Positions 26,980-36,832 are shown, counted from the stretch's first letter. The stretch is 64,000 nt of DNA from Mariniphaga anaerophila (GCF_900129025.1 NZ_FQUM01000001.1:62001-126000), one strand, 5' to 3'. Program-made: numbers and translations. Notes: generated by a model from the sequence alone, not told the origin.

Positions 26980-29259
26980 ATGGTCAGGAAGATACGCTTA
27001 TTAATATTGATGCTTTGCTTTATATCAAATGTGTATTCTGAAACAACTCCTGTAGATTATGTTTCTACTTTGGTTGGTTCTCATTCAAAATTTTCACTGT
27101 CAACGGGAAATACTTATCCCGCAACAGCTTTGCCTTGGGGAATGAACTTTTGGACTCCGCAAACTGCAAAAATGGGAGATGGCTGGGTGTATTCTTATGC
27201 TGCCGACAAGATCAATGGATTTAAGCAAACACATCAGCCTAGCCCCTGGATTAACGATTATGGGCAATTTGTAATAATGCCTGTAACAAGTAAGCCGGTA
27301 TTTGAGGAAGAGCAGCGAGCAAGTTATTTTTCGCATAAAACAGAAGTAGCCAAACCATATTACTATTCCGTATATCTTGCTGACTTTGACGTGAAAGTAG
27401 AATTAAGTCCAACTGAACGTGCTGCTATATTCCGTTTTACATTTCCTGAACAGGAGAACTCTTATGTTATTGTAGATGCTTTTGATAATGGATCCTATAT
27501 CAAAATAGTTCCTGAAGAAAATAAGATCATAGGATACACAACTAAAAACCATGGAGGAGTACCAGAAAACTTCAAAAATTATTTTGTTGTCGTTTTCGAT
27601 AAACCGTTCGCGTACAATGCCTCTGTTTGCAATGGAAAGATTGAAGAAAATGAGTTAGAGATAAAGGATAACCATGCAGGAGCAATCATTGGTTTTTCTA
27701 CAAAAAAGGGAGAGGAAGTGCATGCTCGTATCGCATCGTCTTTTATTAGCCACGAGCAAGCAGAGCAGAATCTCAGCGAGTTGTCTAATCATAATTTTGA
27801 GGACATTAAACAGCAGGGGAAAGATCGATGGAATGAAGTACTGGGAAGAATAGAAGTTGAAGATAATAATATTGATAATCTACGTACATTTTATTCTTGT
27901 TTTTACCGTTCGGTTCTTTTTCCCCGTGCATTGCATGAAATAGATAAAGATGGAAATATTGTTCATTACAGTCCCTATAATGGGAAGGTATTACCCGGAT
28001 ATATGTACACAGATACAGGTTTTTGGGATACATTTCGCAGTCTATTTCCTCTTTTGAATTTACTTTTTCCTTCCGAAAATGAAAAGATACAGGCCGGTTT
28101 AGTCAATACATACCAAGAGAGTGGATTCCTACCTGAATGGGCAAGCCCAGGGCATCGGGAAAGTATGATCGGGAACAATTCTGCATCGGTAGTGGCTGAT
28201 GCATATTTAAAGGGCTTGCGGGGATATGACATTAATACTCTGTGGCAAGCTGTAGTGCATGGAGCCAATGCTGAGCATCCTGAAGTGAAATCGACAGGAC
28301 GCTTAGGGTGCGATTATTATAACGAGTTAGGTTATGTTCCGTGCGATGTTGGAATTAATGAAAATGCAGCCCGAACGTTGGAATATGCTTATGCCGATTG
28401 GGCAATATATAGGTTGGGACAAGCTTTAGGTAAGTCCGAGAAAGAAATAGGAATATTTGCGAAAAGAGCTATGAACTATAAAAATCTTTTCGATGAAGAA
28501 CATAATCTAATGAGAGGGAAGAATAAAGATGGTAGTTTCCAGAAACCATTTAATCCATTTAAATGGGGAGATGCTTTTACTGAAGGGAATAGTTGGCACT
28601 ATACCTGGTCGGTGTTCCACGACCCTCAAGGGCTGATAGATTTGATGGGAGGTGCAAATTATTTTAATCAAATGCTCGATTCAGTCTTTGTAATGCCTCC
28701 TATATATGATGAAAGTTATTATGGGCAGGTAATTCATGAGATTTTAGAAATGCGAATGATGAATATGGGACAATATGCTCACGGCAATCAACCAATACAG
28801 CATATGGTATATCTATACAACTATTCCGCTCAACCGTGGAAGTCACAATACTGGGCACGAGAGGTAATGTCCCGGTTATATTCCGCAGCACCTGATGGGT
28901 ATTGTGGCGATGAGGATAATGGTCAAACCTCGGCGTGGTATGTTTTTTCATCGTTAGGTTTTTATCCCGTTTGTCCTGCTTCTAATCAATATGTGATTGC
29001 TTCTCCATTGTTTCAGAAAGTAACATTGAACCTTGAAAATGGGAAAAAAGTTACTATTTCAGCTCCAAACAATAGTAGTTCAAATGTATATATTAATCAG
29101 CTGTTTGTTGACGATGAGCTCTATTCTAAAAATTTTTTAACTCACGAAATTTTAATGAACGGAGCTAGGATTGAATTTGAAATGGCAGCCAAACCTAATC
29201 CCGATAGAGGAGTAAAGGCTTCTGACTTCCCTTACTCTTTTTCTACTGAATTAAAATAA
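26980..29259 (+). CDS. GH92 alpha-mannosidase, secreted to the periplasm
   Basis: A 760-residue GH92 enzyme; the ATG at 26980 follows the previous stop by four bases, and an upstream TTG is less likely. The signal peptide (1-20, CFISNVYS) has no lipobox cysteine, so a soluble periplasmic enzyme is predicted. The N-terminus reads VDYVSTLVGSHSKFSLSTGNTYP, with the acid-bearing Glu535 in FTEGNSWHYTW and GDED (Asp644, Asp646). The two GH92 copies of this locus share only the family core, so they are not a recent duplication. The likely role is to finish trimming of imported mannosides. Confidence 0.93.
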   Translation: MVRKIRLLILMLCFISNVYSETTPVDYVSTLVGSHSKFSLSTGNTYPATALPWGMNFWTPQTAKMGDGWVYSYAADKINGFKQTHQPSPWINDYGQFVIMPVTSKPVFEEEQRASYFSHKTEVAKPYYYSVYLADFDVKVELSPTERAAIFRFTFPEQENSYVIVDAFDNGSYIKIVPEENKIIGYTTKNHGGVPENFKNYFVVVFDKPFAYNASVCNGKIEENELEIKDNHAGAIIGFSTKKGEEVHARIASSFISHEQAEQNLSELSNHNFEDIKQQGKDRWNEVLGRIEVEDNNIDNLRTFYSCFYRSVLFPRALHEIDKDGNIVHYSPYNGKVLPGYMYTDTGFWDTFRSLFPLLNLLFPSENEKIQAGLVNTYQESGFLPEWASPGHRESMIGNNSASVVADAYLKGLRGYDINTLWQAVVHGANAEHPEVKSTGRLGCDYYNELGYVPCDVGINENAARTLEYAYADWAIYRLGQALGKSEKEIGIFAKRAMNYKNLFDEEHNLMRGKNKDGSFQKPFNPFKWGDAFTEGNSWHYTWSVFHDPQGLIDLMGGANYFNQMLDSVFVMPPIYDESYYGQVIHEILEMRMMNMGQYAHGNQPIQHMVYLYNYSAQPWKSQYWAREVMSRLYSAAPDGYCGDEDNGQTSAWYVFSSLGFYPVCPASNQYVIASPLFQKVTLNLENGKKVTISAPNNSSSNVYINQLFVDDELYSKNFLTHEILMNGARIEFEMAAKPNPDRGVKASDFPYSFSTELK

Positions 29260-29268
29260 AATACAAGA

Positions 29269-32145
29269 ATGAAACTAAGATTAGTAGTGATACTATTTCT
29301 ACAGACCTTGTTTATGATGAGTGCCAGTGCTCAATCTCTTAACTTTGGATTAAGGCAGAAACAAGATGAAAACGAATTGCCGAAATCAAGCTATTCGTAT
29401 CAAACATATTTGCCCAAACCGAAGAAGAATATTAAAGGAAGATTAGATAGGATAACAGACTGGGATTATTCGTTAGCTCAAGGCTGGGAGATGATAGAAG
29501 CATATAAGGTGACAGCTTCTGATGAGTCTGTTTTTTCATTAAACCTAAATACTGAAACCTGGTATAATGCAACTGTCCCTGGAACTGTGTTGACAACTCT
29601 TGTTGAACAAGGCGTATATCCCGATCCGTATTGGGGCCTCAATAATCTGGCTATTCCCGATTCGCTTTGCAGAATGGCTTGGTGGTACAGAAACGTATTC
29701 GAACTAGAAGAAAATAAAAAAGGAGATAGAATTAAACTGCTTTTTAATGGGATTAATTACAAGGCCGAAATATGGCTCAATAGTAAACTGCTCGGAACTA
29801 TCGCCGGGGCATTCTCAAGAGGCCAGTTCGATATTACTCCATATGTTAATCTAAACAAGAAGAATATTTTGGCGGTGAAAATATTCCCCCCAAATAATCC
29901 CGGAATACCCCACGAAGAAAACTCGATAGATGGACAAGGTGCCAATGGTGGTGCGCTTTGTCTTGATGGTCCTACATTTATTTCGTCTGAGGGATGGGAT
30001 TGGATCCCCGGTATTCGTGATAGAAATATAGGAATTTGGCAAGATGTACACATAAAATTTGGAGGAGGAGTTGAAATTATCGATCCTCAGATTATCACTG
30101 ATTTGCCACTGCCGGATACTGGTTCTGTTAATTTGACAATTAATACAAAGGTTAAAAATAATCTGTCTGTTGATAGGAACCTTTCGCTACATATTAACAT
30201 TAACGATATTGATGCTAACTACAACTTTTCACTCTCTGCTAACGAAATAAAGGAGTTGAAAATTACAAAACAACAGTGCATGGAGTTGTTCGTTAAAAAT
30301 CCAAAATTATGGTGGCCGAATGGATATGGAGCGCAAAATCTTTACAATATGAAACTGAGTTTGCTTGCAAACAAAGATACGCTCGATGTAAAGAATATCC
30401 GATTTGGGGTGCGAGAGCTGGAATACGAGCTGATGGCTTATAATGAAGAGAAAGATAACATTCGATTAGATTATAATCCAATTAAAGCATTAGCTGATCA
30501 GCGAGTAGTTTTTGATAATACCAAAAGGAAAAAGATTACGTCTGGGATGTATGTTCCTTATTTGGAAAAATCCCTTACCACACAAGGAATAACGGAAATA
30601 TCTGATCCTGCAATGGATGCTTATATAATTGTAAAAGTTAATGGGCAGCGCATATACTGCAAAGGTGGCAACTGGGGAATGGACGATGCCATGAAAAGAG
30701 TGTCCAGAGAGCGTTTAGAACCATACTTTAAATTGCACAAGAATCAGAATTATACCATGGTACGAAACTGGACCGGGGAAAGTACTGAAGAATTGTTTTA
30801 CGATTTATGCGATGAATATGGATTGCTGGTTTTTAATGATTTTTGGTTGTCCACAGAGAATTTTAATCTCGATGTGTTGGATTACAAATTATTCATGGAT
30901 AATGTAACTGAAACTGTTCGGCGATTCCGAAATCATCCATCTATCGCTCTTTGGTGTCCCCGAAATGAGGGGTTTGCATCTGATTTGCTGGAAAGCCAGA
31001 TTGCAAAATTTCTTGCAGCCGAAGATATTACTCGTCATTATATCGGAAATTCTAGAGAGTTAAATTCAGCCAATAGTGGCCCCTGGCACTATCAGTTTGA
31101 TCCTGCTTTTTATTATTCCCTGGCAGGTGGCTTCAGATCAGAAGTAGGAACTCCATCTTTGCCAACTGCCGAAACAGTGAAAGAGTTTATGGCGATAGAA
31201 GATACATGGCCTATTGGTGATGTGTGGTATTATCACGATTGGCATATGACACCTGTAGGTGATAGCAAATTTGCCATTCTGTATAAAGAAGGAATTGACA
31301 AAAAAATGGGAGATTCCGATAATCTGCAAGAGTTCACGAAGAAAGCTCAAATCATAAACTATGAAAGTCATCGTGCTATATTCGAGGCATGGAACAGTAA
31401 AATGTGGAACGATGCTTCTGGTATTTTGCTTTGGATGAGCCATCCTGCATGGCCGAGTATGGTTTGGCAAACCTATAGCTCTAATGGAGAAACATCAGGG
31501 GCATATTACGGAGCACAAAAAGCTTGCACATTTTTGCATGTACAGATGAGTTTAGACAAACATCAAATAGATGTGATAAATACAAGTCTGCATTCCTATA
31601 AGAATCTAATACTTAATGTTTCGATATACAATTTGGATGGGACAAAGTTGAGTGACGAAGATATTAAGATAAAGGATATTGCTCCAAACAATTTGACTCC
31701 CATTACCGAACTGACGAAAAGCAATGAGAAGACAGGCCTTCACTTTGTGAAGCTGACATTGAAAGATAGGAGAAATAAAGTAGTAGATGATAATACTTAT
31801 TGGCTAACCGATAAAAATTTCAATTTGAAAGGATTGAGTCAATTACCAAAAGTAACAATAAAAACTTTTGTTAAAAACATAGTAGAAGAAAACGGAAAAC
31901 TGCGCGGAACCGTTCTGTTGCATAACGCTAGTAAAAGTATAGCTGCTTCAATAAGTTTAGACTTACGAGACAGAAATAGTGGAAAACGTGTGTTGCCTGT
32001 TTATTTTAACGATGGATATTTTTTCATGATGCCTGACGAGAAAAAAGAAGTAACATTTGAAGTAGATAAAACGAATGTAATGGGTGCCCTAGATTTAAGT
32101 GTAGAGGGGTATAACGTTGATAGGAAGTTGTTTGGTGTAGAATAG
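29269..32145 (+). CDS. GH2 beta-mannosidase-type enzyme
   Basis: A 958-residue secreted protein with signal peptide (about 1-21, SASA-Q) and no lipobox, hence periplasmic. It has the GH2 order: sugar-binding domain (ETWYNATVPGTVLTTLVEQGVYPDPYWG), immunoglobulin-like domain, barrel (CKGGNWGMDDAM, MVRNWTGES) and C-terminal beta-domains. The acid/base is Glu567 in CPRNEG and the candidate nucleophile Glu625 in GGFRSEVG. The PYWG and RNWTGE features fit the exo-beta-mannosidase, mannosylglycoprotein endo-beta-mannosidase and exo-glucosaminidase branch rather than beta-galactosidase. In this locus it would cleave the Man-beta-1,4-GlcNAc core bond of N-glycans after the alpha-mannosidases. Confidence 0.88.
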   Translation: MKLRLVVILFLQTLFMMSASAQSLNFGLRQKQDENELPKSSYSYQTYLPKPKKNIKGRLDRITDWDYSLAQGWEMIEAYKVTASDESVFSLNLNTETWYNATVPGTVLTTLVEQGVYPDPYWGLNNLAIPDSLCRMAWWYRNVFELEENKKGDRIKLLFNGINYKAEIWLNSKLLGTIAGAFSRGQFDITPYVNLNKKNILAVKIFPPNNPGIPHEENSIDGQGANGGALCLDGPTFISSEGWDWIPGIRDRNIGIWQDVHIKFGGGVEIIDPQIITDLPLPDTGSVNLTINTKVKNNLSVDRNLSLHININDIDANYNFSLSANEIKELKITKQQCMELFVKNPKLWWPNGYGAQNLYNMKLSLLANKDTLDVKNIRFGVRELEYELMAYNEEKDNIRLDYNPIKALADQRVVFDNTKRKKITSGMYVPYLEKSLTTQGITEISDPAMDAYIIVKVNGQRIYCKGGNWGMDDAMKRVSRERLEPYFKLHKNQNYTMVRNWTGESTEELFYDLCDEYGLLVFNDFWLSTENFNLDVLDYKLFMDNVTETVRRFRNHPSIALWCPRNEGFASDLLESQIAKFLAAEDITRHYIGNSRELNSANSGPWHYQFDPAFYYSLAGGFRSEVGTPSLPTAETVKEFMAIEDTWPIGDVWYYHDWHMTPVGDSKFAILYKEGIDKKMGDSDNLQEFTKKAQIINYESHRAIFEAWNSKMWNDASGILLWMSHPAWPSMVWQTYSSNGETSGAYYGAQKACTFLHVQMSLDKHQIDVINTSLHSYKNLILNVSIYNLDGTKLSDEDIKIKDIAPNNLTPITELTKSNEKTGLHFVKLTLKDRRNKVVDDNTYWLTDKNFNLKGLSQLPKVTIKTFVKNIVEENGKLRGTVLLHNASKSIAASISLDLRDRNSGKRVLPVYFNDGYFFMMPDEKKEVTFEVDKTNVMGALDLSVEGYNVDRKLFGVE

Positions 32146-32352
32146 AAATTGGGTGATTTTAAAAGTTTTTTTATCATTTACGGACACTAATTGCCTTAGG
32201 GGAAATTATAGTGAATGAACGAAATTAATTATTAGACTTTTATTGTAAATGGAGTTGGGGGAAAAAAATCGATGCATCGATGGAAATGATTCCTATTTCA
32301 TTTAAAGTTTATCGAGAATAGAAACATAAATATTTACTTAAATATATTAATT
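32146..32352 (+). other. Spacer before the last PUL gene with a perfect 14-bp palindrome
   Basis: A 207-bp A/T-rich gap, the longest within the PUL operon. It contains ATCGATGCATCGAT at 32268-32281, a perfect 14-bp palindrome, and may hold a separate promoter for the LamG lipoprotein gene, though no exact TAnnTTTG match was found. Confidence 0.35.
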
Positions 32353-33492
32353 ATGAATAAAACGATTACATTCTCTAGGTTGAGTATCAGCATTATGCTG
32401 GGTTTATTTTTAGGGTCTTTGTTGTTTTCATGCTCAAAGGATGATGATAGCGGAGCTGAAATATTAGGCTATATTAGTCAATTAAAAGATAAAGCTGAAG
32501 AGTTGATCTCTCTGCGAAATGATGCCGAATATGGAGATGAGATTGGGATGTATCCCGAGGAGAGTAAAGAACTGCTTAACGAAGCAATAACCATGCTCGA
32601 TGATGCTGCTCGAAGAATAGAAGATGGTGTGGAAACAAAGCCATCACAAAGAAAAGTGGATCAACTGCTTGCCGAGGCAGATAATATCGTGGTACAATTT
32701 AAGGAAACCGTAAATCTGGAAGAGTCCGAAAAAAGTTATGAATTATATGTAGGAGGACTCTCCGATGGCGGTTATATCGATTTTGGAAGCAGTTCTGATT
32801 ATACAAATTTTGGTGAAATAGGAGATCAGGCTTTTACCGTAGAGTTATTTCTTAAACTCAATGATTATACTGATTTTGGGCCTGTAATATCTACATTTAT
32901 CGAAGATGAAGCAAACTTGCAAAGAACCGGGTGGTCTGTAAATACTTATGGCGAAAAAATGCGAATGACTTACTGTACTGATTATTATTATGGATTATCG
33001 GAAGGCGGATTCGAATTTAATGATGGTAGCCTAGATAAATGGATTCATTATGCTGCAGTATATAATGATAAAGGTTTCGACAATGAAAAGATTGATAACA
33101 AATTAGTTGTTGCGAAATTATACAAAAATGGAATACTTGCAGCTTCGGTTACATTGCCATACGAAGGTCCAAACCCTTACAAACCATATTCTGGAGATGT
33201 GGCACCAATGGTTGCATTTGCTCAAACTAAAGCCGATGGACACGTAGAAACAGGTAGAAGAACGAATGGTTACATTAAGCATTTTCATATTTGGAAAGGG
33301 ATAAAAACTCAAGAAGAAATATTGAGTCTTGCTAAAGAAGAAGCCGAAGTTTTAGGAACAGAAGATGATTTGGTATGTGGATGGGATTTTACCACAAAAC
33401 CAGCCGGAGAGGAAACAACAATTGAGGATATTACAGGGCGTCATGAAGCCACAATTATCGGGACCCATACTTGGGAAGTGATAAAAAAATAA
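32353..33492 (+). CDS. LamG-domain surface lipoprotein with helical stalk
   Basis: A 379-residue lipoprotein; the lipobox is LFSCSKDDDSG at about residue 27 and the SKDDD run fits a surface-export signal. Residues about 35-125 are helical and charged (AEELISLRNDAEYGDEIG, KELLNEAITMLDDAARRIEDG), a FIVAR-like stalk. The rest is a LamG/concanavalin-like domain (about 135-375, YIDFGSSSDYTNFG, AFTVELFLKLNDY, WIHYAAVYND, YIKHFHIWKGIKTQEEI). Such proteins commonly close Bacteroidota glycan loci and bind glycans at the surface. The gene ends the block and is followed by a strong terminator. Confidence 0.8.
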   Translation: MNKTITFSRLSISIMLGLFLGSLLFSCSKDDDSGAEILGYISQLKDKAEELISLRNDAEYGDEIGMYPEESKELLNEAITMLDDAARRIEDGVETKPSQRKVDQLLAEADNIVVQFKETVNLEESEKSYELYVGGLSDGGYIDFGSSSDYTNFGEIGDQAFTVELFLKLNDYTDFGPVISTFIEDEANLQRTGWSVNTYGEKMRMTYCTDYYYGLSEGGFEFNDGSLDKWIHYAAVYNDKGFDNEKIDNKLVVAKLYKNGILAASVTLPYEGPNPYKPYSGDVAPMVAFAQTKADGHVETGRRTNGYIKHFHIWKGIKTQEEILSLAKEEAEVLGTEDDLVCGWDFTTKPAGEETTIEDITGRHEATIIGTHTWEVIKK

Positions 33493-33521
33493 CAAGCACT
33501 ATCTCATAAATTATGTAAATG

Positions 33522-33554
33522 AAAAATACCGGGGGGCTTCCCCGGTATTTTTTT
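33522..33554 (+). terminator. Strong intrinsic terminator at the end of the PUL
   Basis: AAAAATACCGGGG pairs with CCCCGGTATTTTT over a GGCTT loop, followed by a run of T. It lies 30 bp after the LamG lipoprotein stop. Confidence 0.9.
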
Positions 33555-33820
33555 GTTTAATGATCTAAGTTCGATTAAAAATACATTGAGTCTTTCGGTA
33601 ATGATGCCCCAATTCAGGATTGGACATCGTCCATTTTTTTTGCCCATTGTCTGTTTTATGTGGCTTCCTTCAATGCGTATATTGTAATTATTGTTACAAA
33701 TTTGGCCGTGATATATGGATCAAGTTTTTGACGCCGGAAGAATGGCGATATTTTTAGGTTTGACGGTGGATTTTTTGTTCTGGCTTGTCCTGGTTAAGTT
33801 TCCATTCGGAGTTGAAAAAT
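33555..33820. other. Non-coding spacer at the right edge of the PUL block
   Basis: 266 bp between convergent genes. I see no open frame with support, no repeat of the left-edge sequence and no tRNA-like structure; the base composition returns to that of the flanking chromosome across this stretch. Confidence 0.5.
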
Positions 33821-34786
33821 TTAATCCAGCCCGGCAAATTTTCGGAGCAGTTCTCTAGTTTTTATACCCGACTCTTTCATGTCGTCTGCTTTCCACTTGC
33901 CAAAATCGCTGGCCGATGGTTTCAACATGGAGCAGGATTCGTCTTTGTCGGCAATGGACCAGCTCACCCAGCTTATTTTATTTTCTTTCATAAAATCAAT
34001 CCATTTGTGCCACTCCTCGTAATTAATTGGGCCGTCTCCGTTTGCCGACATCCCGGCCGACTCGGAAATGAAAACAGGAATGTTTTTGGCGATGGCATAT
34101 TGGCAGCGGTCGCGTAAATCCTGTTTGTGGGTATCGGCATAAAAGTGTACCGTGTACATCAGGTTTTCAAATCCTTCAATTGGCGAATCGGCCACCAAGT
34201 GGATATCCTGGTCCCAGTGTGGGTTGCCAACAAGAATGACATTGTCGGGGTCGTGTTCGCGAATTGCTCTGATTACTGCAATGGAATAGTCCTTTACTTT
34301 TTCCCAGGAATCGTGTACCGGCTCGTTAAAAATTTCGTAAATAATATGCGGGTATTTGCCGTATTTCTGCGCCATTTCGGCAAAAAATGTCTCCGCAGCT
34401 TCCTGAAAAATCCCGTGGGCGTGCCAGTCAATAATTACATAAATATCGTTTTTAATTGCGCCTTTTATTACGGCTTCAATTTTTTCTTTAGACCATTCCG
34501 GTTGATCCAGATAGCTTCTGTGCGGACCAATTCCCATTGCTGCACGAACCACATTGCATCCCCAGTCTTTTGCCAGCCATTCAACAGTCTGTTCATTGTA
34601 AAAACGCGGCCACCAGTTGTGCCATCCGTAACTAACCCCGGCCAACATCAACGGTTCGCCCCGGGTGTTAACCAGGTGTTTCCCGTCAACAGCGAGATGT
34701 CCGTTCTCCTTTACAGGTTGTGCTTTTAGGCTTGTTGCCGCTGAGGTGAGGGTGATCAATAGAAGTGCTAATAAGATTTTTTTCAT
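33821..34786 (-). CDS. GH5 endoglucanase-type glycosidase (subfamily 2-like)
   Basis: A 321-residue secreted enzyme with signal peptide (about 1-22, SLKAQ) and just the catalytic barrel. Features are the GVSYGWHNWW opening typical of GH5_2 cellulases, WHAHG, acid/base Glu155 in IFNEP, HFYADTH and nucleophile Glu242 in FISESAG, with the late WVSWSIADKDE block. GH5_2 enzymes cut cellulose or other beta-1,4-glucans with retention. There is no T9SS tail or lipobox, so it may stay in the periplasm. It starts 10 bp after the stop of the larger GH5 gene and is certainly co-transcribed with it. Confidence 0.92.
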   Translation of the reverse strand: MKKILLALLLITLTSAATSLKAQPVKENGHLAVDGKHLVNTRGEPLMLAGVSYGWHNWWPRFYNEQTVEWLAKDWGCNVVRAAMGIGPHRSYLDQPEWSKEKIEAVIKGAIKNDIYVIIDWHAHGIFQEAAETFFAEMAQKYGKYPHIIYEIFNEPVHDSWEKVKDYSIAVIRAIREHDPDNVILVGNPHWDQDIHLVADSPIEGFENLMYTVHFYADTHKQDLRDRCQYAIAKNIPVFISESAGMSANGDGPINYEEWHKWIDFMKENKISWVSWSIADKDESCSMLKPSASDFGKWKADDMKESGIKTRELLRKFAGLD

Positions 34787-34796
34787 GGCTAAAAAT

Positions 34797-36785
34797 TTAT
34801 CTGATTACTATTTTATGAACGCAATATCCTCTTTCCGAAAAACCCCGGACAATGTGTAATCCGGGAGATAGTTGGGGGCGGGGTATGTTTTCCATTGATT
34901 CAGGATTTGGTATTTTGTGCGTTAGTGAACCGCATTGATTAAAAATTTCTAATTGTTCTGATTTTACTGATGAAGTTTGTTTGATTACCAGCTCTCTTGC
35001 CGAGTTTTGAAAAACAACAAACCCATAATCCCGATTGTTTTGCAAATTTGAGGTGTTTGTCAGCAGTTCGAACTCAAACTTATCGATGTTAAAAAGCGGA
35101 CTTTCGAGCACGGTAAAACGCATGATTTGATTTCCCGGATATAAATACATTTTGGTGCTGTTGGGTAACGTATTCAGCGGACTGTTGCTGGCTTTTACAC
35201 GAACAGGCCCGGAAGATACCGTGTCCACTTCAATTTGAAACTGACCTCCTCCGTAATAGGTGGAAATGTGTGCAGTAACATTGTACCAACCCTCTGCCAA
35301 AACATTTACCGAGTATTCAAGCCATTCTCCCGGCAAAGCGTTTCCAACATGAAATCCATTGCCCTGTCGGTCGTAAATGTCCACGCCTTCATCGGGCCGA
35401 TATGCGCCGGCAAGGTTAATTTCGTTAGTATCATGATATGTGAATCCTTCTCCTCCTTTGTCAAAATCTTCGGCTTCAATAATTCCCGGAATTATGCTCA
35501 ATGTATTGTTAAACGGTGTTCTCTCCGGTTTTGTCCACTCCGGAAAAAACACCCTTACGGGCTGAGAATAGAGCCCGGCAGTGTCAGTATAATCAGCAAT
35601 AATGCGAAAATCGTAATATTTGTTGATAGGTGGTTTTACTACATTAAAAGACCTGGCATTGGGCGGCAGCGTGGCGATGACAGAGAAATGCCTGTCGGTA
35701 CCTCTTTTTTGCTGCACAATAACGCTGTCGTGGTCAGACGTGTTGGTGCTCCAGCTTACCTGAATGATGGAATCCCGATAAACCGTGGCAAACGGCTTGG
35801 GCGATTTGGCAGATGTGGATATCAAAATGTCTTTTATTTCGTTCCAGTCTCTCTGTTCCCTTTCCATTATTCTGAAATCGCCACCATCGTCCCAGGCCAC
35901 GGGCGTAAAACCGTATTTCTGCGACAACTCCACGTAAGCGCGGTAATGGCGCATTCTGGAGTTGTGGTCTCCGCTTTTTATGGCGCCAAATTCTCCCAGA
36001 AAAACCGGGACGTTGTTTGCGTCAGACCAATCGGCAACGGCTTCGAATTTTTTGTCCAATTCATTGTAATCGGCAGCGGAACCCCATGTTCCTTCGCCTT
36101 CGAGCCCGAACAAATACGGATCATATGAATGAAATGAGCCGATAAGGTAATCGTCGTCGGGAATGGCAGCGGCAATCAACTCGTCAGAACCGCCCCAACT
36201 GTGCCCCTGAAAAATGACCAGGCGTGTTGGGTTTGTTTTACGAATGACAGCCAGAACGCGCGCATGCAAATCATCATTTTGTGCTTTGGTTAAACCATGC
36301 GGTTCATTAATAATTTCGAATATTAATTTATCTGGTTTATTTTTAAAACGCGTGGCAATTTGAGACCAGATGCTGTCGAACCTTGCTTTGTTTTCTTCGC
36401 TGTAATTCTCTTTAATCCACTGTTCGTGGTGTGCATTAATAACAATAAATAAATCCCTCGCTAATCCCCAGGTTGCAACTTGTTCAATCCGGTTTAGCCA
36501 GTAATCGTCAATTTTATAAGGAGGCGTTTTAGCAGTGTAGTTGTCCCACCGAACCGGAATTCTTACGCATTGAAAACCGGCGTTTTTGTATAAATCGAAA
36601 TAGTATTCCTGCGCCATGGGATTGTTCCATCCGGCTTCAGTTGGCGGTTCGTGCGTGTTGCCGAGGTTAATTCCTTTTTTCATTTGCCCAATGGCTTCGT
36701 CAGGAGTAATTTGTGCATTCATTACATGATTCATCCCAACAAGGAAAAAAAGAAAAACGAGCGCAAAGAGAGGCTTTGAATACAT
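34797..36785 (-). CDS. GH5 endoglucanase-type enzyme (subfamily 4-like) with FnIII-like and CBM6 domains and a T9SS-like tail
   Basis: A 662-residue secreted enzyme. After the signal peptide (about 1-24) comes a GH5 barrel (about 28-330) with GINLGNTHEPP, the acid/base Glu161 in IINEPHG and nucleophile Glu265 in FLGEFGA, a set typical of GH5_4 enzymes, which act on beta-glucan, xyloglucan or glucomannan. A fibronectin-like domain (about 335-415) and a CBM6 module (about 425-570, PGIIEAEDFDKGGEGFTYHD) follow, then a C-terminal stretch (about 590-662, ending GLHIVRGFSERGYCVHKIVIR) with the spacing of a T9SS type-A sorting domain but lacking a clear YPNP motif. It leads a two-gene unit with the smaller GH5. 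Confidence 0.9.
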   Translation of the reverse strand: MYSKPLFALVFLFFLVGMNHVMNAQITPDEAIGQMKKGINLGNTHEPPTEAGWNNPMAQEYYFDLYKNAGFQCVRIPVRWDNYTAKTPPYKIDDYWLNRIEQVATWGLARDLFIVINAHHEQWIKENYSEENKARFDSIWSQIATRFKNKPDKLIFEIINEPHGLTKAQNDDLHARVLAVIRKTNPTRLVIFQGHSWGGSDELIAAAIPDDDYLIGSFHSYDPYLFGLEGEGTWGSAADYNELDKKFEAVADWSDANNVPVFLGEFGAIKSGDHNSRMRHYRAYVELSQKYGFTPVAWDDGGDFRIMEREQRDWNEIKDILISTSAKSPKPFATVYRDSIIQVSWSTNTSDHDSVIVQQKRGTDRHFSVIATLPPNARSFNVVKPPINKYYDFRIIADYTDTAGLYSQPVRVFFPEWTKPERTPFNNTLSIIPGIIEAEDFDKGGEGFTYHDTNEINLAGAYRPDEGVDIYDRQGNGFHVGNALPGEWLEYSVNVLAEGWYNVTAHISTYYGGGQFQIEVDTVSSGPVRVKASNSPLNTLPNSTKMYLYPGNQIMRFTVLESPLFNIDKFEFELLTNTSNLQNNRDYGFVVFQNSARELVIKQTSSVKSEQLEIFNQCGSLTHKIPNPESMENIPRPQLSPGLHIVRGFSERGYCVHKIVIR

Positions 36786-36802
36786 ATTCCAATCAGTTTA
36801 AA

Positions 36803-36832
36803 AAATAAGAGCCTGCTTTAACAGGCTCCTAT
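36803..36832 (-). terminator. Intrinsic terminator after the large repeat protein
   Basis: GAGCCTG (36809-36815) and CAGGCTC (36822-36828) form a 7-bp stem; on the minus strand it is followed by TTATTTTTT. It lies 23 bp beyond the stop of the 1,294-residue gene and before the GH5 unit. Confidence 0.8.

Noticed and set aside
32268-32281. Perfect 14-bp palindrome ATCGATGCATCGAT as an operator
   Set aside because: No second copy or promoter nearby; a single short palindrome in A/T-rich DNA may be chance.
33785-34729. Plus-strand open frames of 110 and 200 codons opposite the GH5 gene
   Set aside because: The complementary strand encodes a complete GH5 enzyme with catalytic residues; the plus frames are shadows.
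35235-36128. A 297-codon plus-strand open frame opposite the larger GH5 gene
   Set aside because: Long, but it mirrors codons of the GH5 barrel and FnIII region and shows no motif, signal peptide or promoter.
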